Below are positions 6,406 to 10,179 of a stretch of 10,179 nt of DNA, in pieces. A model generated the notes under the pieces. That model worked only from the letters and a program-made list of their open reading frames with translations. It made no database searches and was not told the origin of the DNA. The position numbers were made by a program, and so were the translations under genes. The stretch's first letter is position 1. Each line of letters opens with the position of its first letter. Origin of the DNA: Chloroflexota bacterium (GTDB taxonomy: Bacteria; Chloroflexota; Limnocylindria; Limnocylindrales; CSP1-4); contig JAJYGO010000002.1 of the NCBI GenBank assembly GCA_021785115.1, forward strand, positions 1 through 10,179, written 5' to 3'.

Positions 6406-7629
6406 TTGCAGCTCTCGAAGCGGCTGATCGCGCTCGGCGCGACGACAGCCATCATCATCTCCGCGTGCAGCGGCTCGACGGCTTCCCCGTCGGCGTCCGC
6501 GGCAGCGACGGCCGCCTCCACGGCGCCGTCTGCGCCGGCCGCATCGACGGCCGCCTCCACGGCGCCCTCCGCGCCTGCCGCCGCCTCGACGGCGCCCTCC
6601 GCGTCCGCTGCCGCCTCCCAGAACACGAACTGGGTCGCCTGCGTTGCGTTCGACACCGGTGGTCTGGGCGACAAGGGCTTCAACGACCTCGCCAAGAAGG
6701 GGCTTGACGAGGCCCAGGCCATGGGCTTCACGACCCACTACAGCGAGGCCAAAGGCTCGACGGACTATGCCGCCAATATCCAGCGGCTCATCGACCAGGG
6801 GTGCCAGTCGATCATCGCGGTCGGGTTCAACCAGCAGGTCCCGACCCAGAACGCGGCACTCAAGAACCCGAACATCCAGTTCGCCCAGGTTGACAGCCTC
6901 TGGGACCCGAGCGGCCCTGACGGCAAGGTCGGCACCGCCGACGACGTCAAGCAGCCGCCCAACTACACAGGCCTCGACTTCCACATTGAAGAGGCCGCCA
7001 TGCTCGCGGGCTACCTCGTCGGCGGCTGGAGCAAGACCGGGATCATGGGCACCTTCGGTGGCCAGCAGTTCCCCGGCGTGACCCGGTTCATGGACGGCTA
7101 CTACGCCGGCATCAAGTACTGGGACCAGGAGAAGGGCGCCACCGTCAAGCTCCTCGGCTGGGACGCCGTGGCGCAGACCGGCACCTTCGTCAACGGCGAC
7201 AACCCGTGGGGCGACGCGGCCAAGGGCGAGTCGCTCGCCGCTGGCTTCGTCGATCAGGGCGCTGACGTCGTCGGCCCGGTCGCCGGCTCCACCGGCAACG
7301 GCTCGATCAAGTACATGGCCTCCAAGAACCTGTGGGCGATCGGCGTGGACACCGACCAGGCCATCTCCCTGTCGCAGTTCTCCAAGGCCATCCTGACCTC
7401 GGCGCAGAAGGTCATCGACGCCGCGGTCCTCGACACGTTCAAGGCAAACGCGAACGGCGTCGTCTTCTCCGGCGGCAACTACGAGGGCACGCTCGCCAAC
7501 GGCGGCGTCGCGCTCGCCCCGTTCCACGACTTCGACAGCCAGATCTCGGCCGACCTCAAGGCGGGGATCGACACGCTCAAGTCGAAGCTCGTCGACGGCA
7601 GCGTCAAGGTCGCGGACTACCTGAAGTAG
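6406..7629 (+). CDS. BMP/PnrA-family nucleoside-binding lipoprotein (cassette B)
   Basis: The extracellular substrate-binding protein of the importer, 407 residues from TTG 6406. The signal peptide has basic K5-R6, a hydrophobic run from L7, and lipobox ISAC with Cys21 as the lipidated residue. An Ala/Ser/Thr/Pro linker (about 22-71) of 13-residue repeats tethers the domain. The BMP domain starts near Trp76 and shows FDTGGLGDKGFND (82-94), an apparent insertion at 167-185, KTGIMGTFGGQQFPGV (210-225), VAGSTGNG (292-299), GVDTDQ (313-318; the corresponding aspartate contacts ribose in PnrA-type proteins), and GGNYEG (356-361). The family binds purine or pyrimidine nucleosides; ligand choice here is not readable. 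An in-frame ATG at 6391 and an open frame back to 6193 exist, but they would bury the ribosome site or add a non-signal N-terminus. It is the first gene of cassette B and is followed after 28 bases by a strong hairpin. Confidence 0.95.
   Translation: MQLSKRLIALGATTAIIISACSGSTASPSASAAATAASTAPSAPAASTAASTAPSAPAAASTAPSASAAASQNTNWVACVAFDTGGLGDKGFNDLAKKGLDEAQAMGFTTHYSEAKGSTDYAANIQRLIDQGCQSIIAVGFNQQVPTQNAALKNPNIQFAQVDSLWDPSGPDGKVGTADDVKQPPNYTGLDFHIEEAAMLAGYLVGGWSKTGIMGTFGGQQFPGVTRFMDGYYAGIKYWDQEKGATVKLLGWDAVAQTGTFVNGDNPWGDAAKGESLAAGFVDQGADVVGPVAGSTGNGSIKYMASKNLWAIGVDTDQAISLSQFSKAILTSAQKVIDAAVLDTFKANANGVVFSGGNYEGTLANGGVALAPFHDFDSQISADLKAGIDTLKSKLVDGSVKVADYLK
6505..6620 (+). repeat. 39-bp imperfect tandem repeats encoding the lipoprotein linker
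   Basis: Two nearly identical 36-base blocks at 6505-6540 and 6544-6579 (period 39 bases, 13 residues) are followed by a shorter third copy from about 6586. The encoded units read TAASTAPSAPAA, TAASTAPSAPAA, then TAPSASAAAS. They form a flexible, low-complexity spacer between the lipidated cysteine and the binding domain. Frame-preserving repeat gain or loss would change only tether length. Confidence 0.8.
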
Positions 7630-7657
7630 CCCGAGCCTCGTCCCACCGACACAGTCT

Positions 7658-7693
7658 GCCCGCCCGTCCTCGGTTCGCCGGGGGCGGGCGGGC
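7658..7693 (+). promoter_or_regulatory. Strong intercistronic hairpin with TTCG loop
   Basis: Bases 7658-7673 pair with 7678-7693 over 16 positions (14 Watson-Crick, two G-T wobbles at 7670/7681 and 7667/7684) around a TTCG tetraloop. The outer nine pairs, GCCCGCCCG with CGGGCGGGC, are perfect. No T run follows, so it is not a standard intrinsic terminator. Its place between the binding-protein gene and the ATPase gene suggests a 3'-end stabiliser or partial attenuator, which would give more binding protein than membrane complex. Confidence 0.75.
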
Positions 7694-7716
7694 CGCAATC
7701 CGAGGGTCGAACGCCC

Positions 7717-9222
7717 ATGCGGCTCGAGCTCCGCGACATCACCAAGCAGTTCCCGGGCGTGCTCGCCAACGACCGGATCTCCATCGCTGCCGACCGGGGC
7801 AAGGTCCTTGGGCTGCTCGGCGAGAACGGGGCCGGCAAGACGACGCTCATGAACATCCTGTCGGGCCTGTACCGGCCTGACTCGGGCGAGATCCTGATCG
7901 ACGGGGAGCCGCGGCTCTTCCACGACCCGGCGCAGGCCATCGCCGCCGGCATCGGCATGGTCCACCAGCACTTCATGCTCGTGCCCGTGTTCGACGTGGT
8001 GGAGTCGGTCGCCCTCGGGGCCGAGCCGGTCAAGGGCGCGGTCGCCACCTTCGACCGGGCCACCGCGCGCGCCCGCGTCGTCGAGCTGTCCAACCAGTAC
8101 GGGCTGCACGTCGACCCCGACGCCAAGATCGAGGACCTCCCGGTCGGCGTCCGCCAGCGGGTCGAGATCCTCAAGGCGCTCTACCGCCACAGCGACATCC
8201 TGGTGCTCGACGAGCCGTCCGCCGTCCTCACCCCGGGCGAGACCGAGGAGCTGTTCGGGATCATCCGCGGCCTTGCCGCGGGCGGCACCTCGATCATCTT
8301 CATCACCCACAAGCTCAACGAGGTCCTCGAGGTCGCGGACACGATCACCGTGCTGCGCCGGGGGCGCGTGGCGGGCACCGTGCTGCCGCACGAGACGAGC
8401 CGCGAGGAGCTGGCCAACCTCATGGTGGGCCGCGATGTCGAGCTGACCGTCACGCGAGGCGAGGCGCACCCGGGCGACGTGGTGCTGGAGCTCCGGGACG
8501 TCTTCGTCCGCAACGATCGGGACGAGCTGGCGGTCAAGGGGGCCAGCCTCGATGTCCGGGCCGGCGAGATCGTCGCGGTGGCGGGCGTCCAGGGGAACGG
8601 ACAGACAGAGCTCGTCGAGGCGATCACCGGCCTGCGCCACATCGACTCCGGCCACATCCGCATCTCCGGCACGGTCGTGGACGAGGCGAAGCCCCGCAAG
8701 GTGGCCGACCTCGGCGTGGCGCACATTCCCGAAGACCGGATGCGCGACGGCCTCGTCAAGGCGATGACCGTCAGCGAGAACTACATCCTCGACTCGTACC
8801 ATCGCCCGCCCTACAGCGCCGCCGGCCGGTTCGACCGCGAGGCGATCGCGCGCGAGGCGGCCAAGGGCGTCGAGGAGTTCGACATCCGTACGCCGTCGAT
8901 CGCGACCCAGGTGGGCAGCCTGTCAGGCGGCAACCAGCAGAAGGTGATCGTGGCCCGCGAGTTCTCGCGGCCCGTCAAGCTGGTCGTCGCGGCGCAGCCG
9001 ACGCGCGGTCTCGACGTCGGCTCGATCGAGTACATCCACAGGCGGATCATCGAGCAGCGCGACGCGGGCGCCGCGATCCTCATCGTCAGCACGGAGCTCG
9101 ACGAGGTCCTCGCCCTCGGCGACCGCGTGGCGGTGATGTTCTCGGGGCGGATCGTGGGGGTGCTGCCGTCCGAGCAAGCGACCAAGGAGGCCGTCGGGAT
9201 GCTCATGGGAGGCGTGCATTGA
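7717..9222 (+). CDS. BMP-type nucleoside ABC importer, double ATPase (cassette B)
   Basis: A complete 501-residue fused ATPase (NupO/YufO type) that energises import at the cytoplasmic face. Domain 1: Walker A GENGAGKT (35-42), Q-loop Gln84 in VHQHF, signature LPVGVRQ (141-147), Walker B LVLDEP (D165, E166), H-loop His198 in FITHKL. Domain 2: degenerate Walker A GVQGNGQT (290-297, no Lys), canonical signature LSGGNQQK (402-409), and VVAAQPTRGLD (423-433), where the Walker B Asp and Glu are Ala and Gln. One composite ATP site is thus canonical and the other degenerate, as usual in this family. The start is ATG 7717, with GAGGG at 7702-7706 ten bases upstream. It follows the hairpin by 23 bases and overlaps the next permease by four bases (TTGA). 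It is a paralogue of the truncated ATPase at the left edge. Confidence 0.97.
   Translation: MRLELRDITKQFPGVLANDRISIAADRGKVLGLLGENGAGKTTLMNILSGLYRPDSGEILIDGEPRLFHDPAQAIAAGIGMVHQHFMLVPVFDVVESVALGAEPVKGAVATFDRATARARVVELSNQYGLHVDPDAKIEDLPVGVRQRVEILKALYRHSDILVLDEPSAVLTPGETEELFGIIRGLAAGGTSIIFITHKLNEVLEVADTITVLRRGRVAGTVLPHETSREELANLMVGRDVELTVTRGEAHPGDVVLELRDVFVRNDRDELAVKGASLDVRAGEIVAVAGVQGNGQTELVEAITGLRHIDSGHIRISGTVVDEAKPRKVADLGVAHIPEDRMRDGLVKAMTVSENYILDSYHRPPYSAAGRFDREAIAREAAKGVEEFDIRTPSIATQVGSLSGGNQQKVIVAREFSRPVKLVVAAQPTRGLDVGSIEYIHRRIIEQRDAGAAILIVSTELDEVLALGDRVAVMFSGRIVGVLPSEQATKEAVGMLMGGVH
9207..9212 (+). promoter_or_regulatory. Shine-Dalgarno GGGAGG for permease B1
   Basis: GGGAGG lies six bases before TTG 9219, within the last codons of the ATPase gene. 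Together with the TTGA overlap it fixes an unusual TTG start for the permease. Confidence 0.7.
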
Positions 9223-10179
9223 GCGCCCTGAAGCGACGGCTGGGGTCCCTCGCGATCCCGGTCCTGGCAGTCATCTCGGCGTTCATCGTCGGCTCGCTGT
9301 TCCTCATCTTCACCGACATCCCCGCGTTCGGGCTGTTGCCGGGCAAGCCGCTCGACTTCCTGGGGACCGCCCTCGGGCACGTCCTCGCGGCGTACGGGGC
9401 GCTCCTGACGGGCGCCTTCGGCGATCCCGCCAAGTTCGGCGACGCCCTGCGCGTCGGTACGCCCGAGGCGTGGGCGACCGCGTTCCGGCCGATCAGCGAG
9501 ACGCTGGTGGCCGCGACGCCGCTGATCTTCACCGGCCTCGCGATCACGGTGTCGTTCCGGTCCGGCGTGTTCAACATCGGCGGCGACGGCCAGTTCGTCC
9601 TCGGCGCCCTGGGCGCCACCGCGACGGCCCTCCTGCTGCGCGACCTGCCGGTCCCGATCATCCTGCTCGGCGCGCTGGTCGCGGGCATCGTGTTCGGCAT
9701 GATCTGGGGCTTCATCCCGGGCTTCCTCAAGGCGCGGACCGGCGCCCACGAAGTCATCACCACGATCATGCTCAACTACGTGGCGCTGCAGATCGTCCAG
9801 CTCGCGCTGCGGACGCCGTTCATGCGGCCGGCCACGGGCTCGGAGCCGATCTCCAAGGTGATCGACTTCGCCCGCGTGCCAGAGCTGATCCCGCTGCCAG
9901 GCTTGCGGCTGCACTGGGGCTTCGTCGTGGCGCTGATCGCAGCCGCCCTGGTGTCGTATTTCCTGTTCCGCACCACCAAGGGCTTCGAGCTGCGGTCGGC
10001 CGGCCTCAACCTCACCGCTGCCCGGTATGCGGGCATGAGCGCCGGGGGCTCGATCATCCTGGCGATGGTCGTGTCCGGGGCGCTGGCGGGTCTCGGCGGC
10101 GCCTTCCAGGTCATGGGCACCGTCACCCAGATGTCCAACGACGTGAACTCCGGCTACGGCTGGACCGCGATCGCGCTGG
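9219..10179 (+). CDS. BMP-type nucleoside ABC importer, permease subunit 1 (cassette B), 3'-truncated
   Basis: The first 320 codons of a BPD_transp_2 permease (NupP/YufP type); no stop is reached before the window edge. The N-terminus reads MSALKRRLGSLAIPVLAVIS, a basic start followed by a membrane helix (about residues 10-31), then an outer loop. The family blocks are GVFNIGGDGQF (116-126), FIPGFLKARTGAHEV with GAHEV at 175-179, ITTIMLNYVA, and GFELRSAGLNLTAARYAGM near the end of the visible part. It matches permease A1 block for block, so it is the cassette B equivalent. A second permease is expected immediately downstream. The TTG start is supported by GGGAGG six bases upstream and the four-base overlap with the ATPase. 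The region from about residue 35 to 95 is longer and more divergent from A1 than the rest. Confidence 0.93.
   Translation, partial: MSALKRRLGSLAIPVLAVISAFIVGSLFLIFTDIPAFGLLPGKPLDFLGTALGHVLAAYGALLTGAFGDPAKFGDALRVGTPEAWATAFRPISETLVAATPLIFTGLAITVSFRSGVFNIGGDGQFVLGALGATATALLLRDLPVPIILLGALVAGIVFGMIWGFIPGFLKARTGAHEVITTIMLNYVALQIVQLALRTPFMRPATGSEPISKVIDFARVPELIPLPGLRLHWGFVVALIAAALVSYFLFRTTKGFELRSAGLNLTAARYAGMSAGGSIILAMVVSGALAGLGGAFQVMGTVTQMSNDVNSGYGWTAIAL

Noticed and set aside
6505..6620. CRISPR-like or mobile repeat array
   Set aside because: The repeats are contiguous, in frame and encode a lipoprotein linker, with no spacers between them.
6354..6707. Possible leaderless small gene from ATG 6354, five bases after TACGCT
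   Set aside because: It overlaps the lipoprotein gene out of frame for most of its length and has shadow composition. A6354 is better read as a possible transcription start.
6244..8802. Very long open frame on the - strand (852 codons)
   Set aside because: It lies opposite the lipoprotein and ATPase genes, with Arg/Gly/Asp/Val-biased composition and a GRRGGG-type tract that is simply the complement of the linker repeats. It results from high GC in the opposite strand.

Overview
This window comes from a very GC-rich bacterial chromosome (roughly 70% G+C by eye, with G or C in most third codon positions). All seven genes lie on the + strand. GTG and TTG starts are used, stop/start junctions overlap by 1 to 4 bases, there is one TAnnnT-type promoter almost touching an ATG, and one lipoprotein has a long Ala/Ser/Pro linker. 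This fits a soil- or water-type Actinomycetota or Chloroflexota (for example a Limnocylindria/Ellin6529-like lineage). The phylum is an inference; no RNA gene or marker gene is present to settle it. I see no mobile element, tRNA, rRNA or CRISPR array.

Layout. (1) Positions 1-3295 hold the end of ABC cassette A: a double-domain ATPase cut by the left window edge, then two BPD_transp_2-type permeases in tightly overlapping frames. (2) A 224-bp gap ends in a good sigma70-like promoter that appears to give a leaderless or nearly leaderless message. (3) Positions 3520-4797 encode a soluble bacterial cytochrome P450 whose I-helix has Ala where most P450s have the catalytic Thr. (4) Positions 4862-6025 encode a uroporphyrinogen-decarboxylase-superfamily enzyme that is clearly not the heme-pathway HemE. 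(5) A 380-bp gap without a credible gene carries the leader of the next operon. (6) From 6406 to the right edge lies ABC cassette B: a BMP/PnrA-family substrate-binding lipoprotein, a strong 16-bp intercistronic hairpin with a TTCG loop, a complete double-domain ATPase, and the first 320 codons of a permease cut by the window end. Its second permease is expected just beyond.

How it works together. Both cassettes belong to the BMP-type nucleoside importer family (B. subtilis NupNOPQ/YufNOPQ, streptococcal Rns/Pnr-type systems). In this family a lipoprotein captures a nucleoside or related molecule, two unlike permeases form the channel, and one fused double ATPase drives it. The two ATPases are about two thirds identical by eye over their last 96 residues, so the cassettes are paralogues. 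Two different oxidative/C1-type enzymes sit between two such importers. A reasonable but unproven reading is a transport-plus-catabolism island in which the P450 and the UroD-like protein act on an imported nucleoside-like or heterocyclic compound. The alternative is that two unrelated single-gene units simply lie between duplicated importers.
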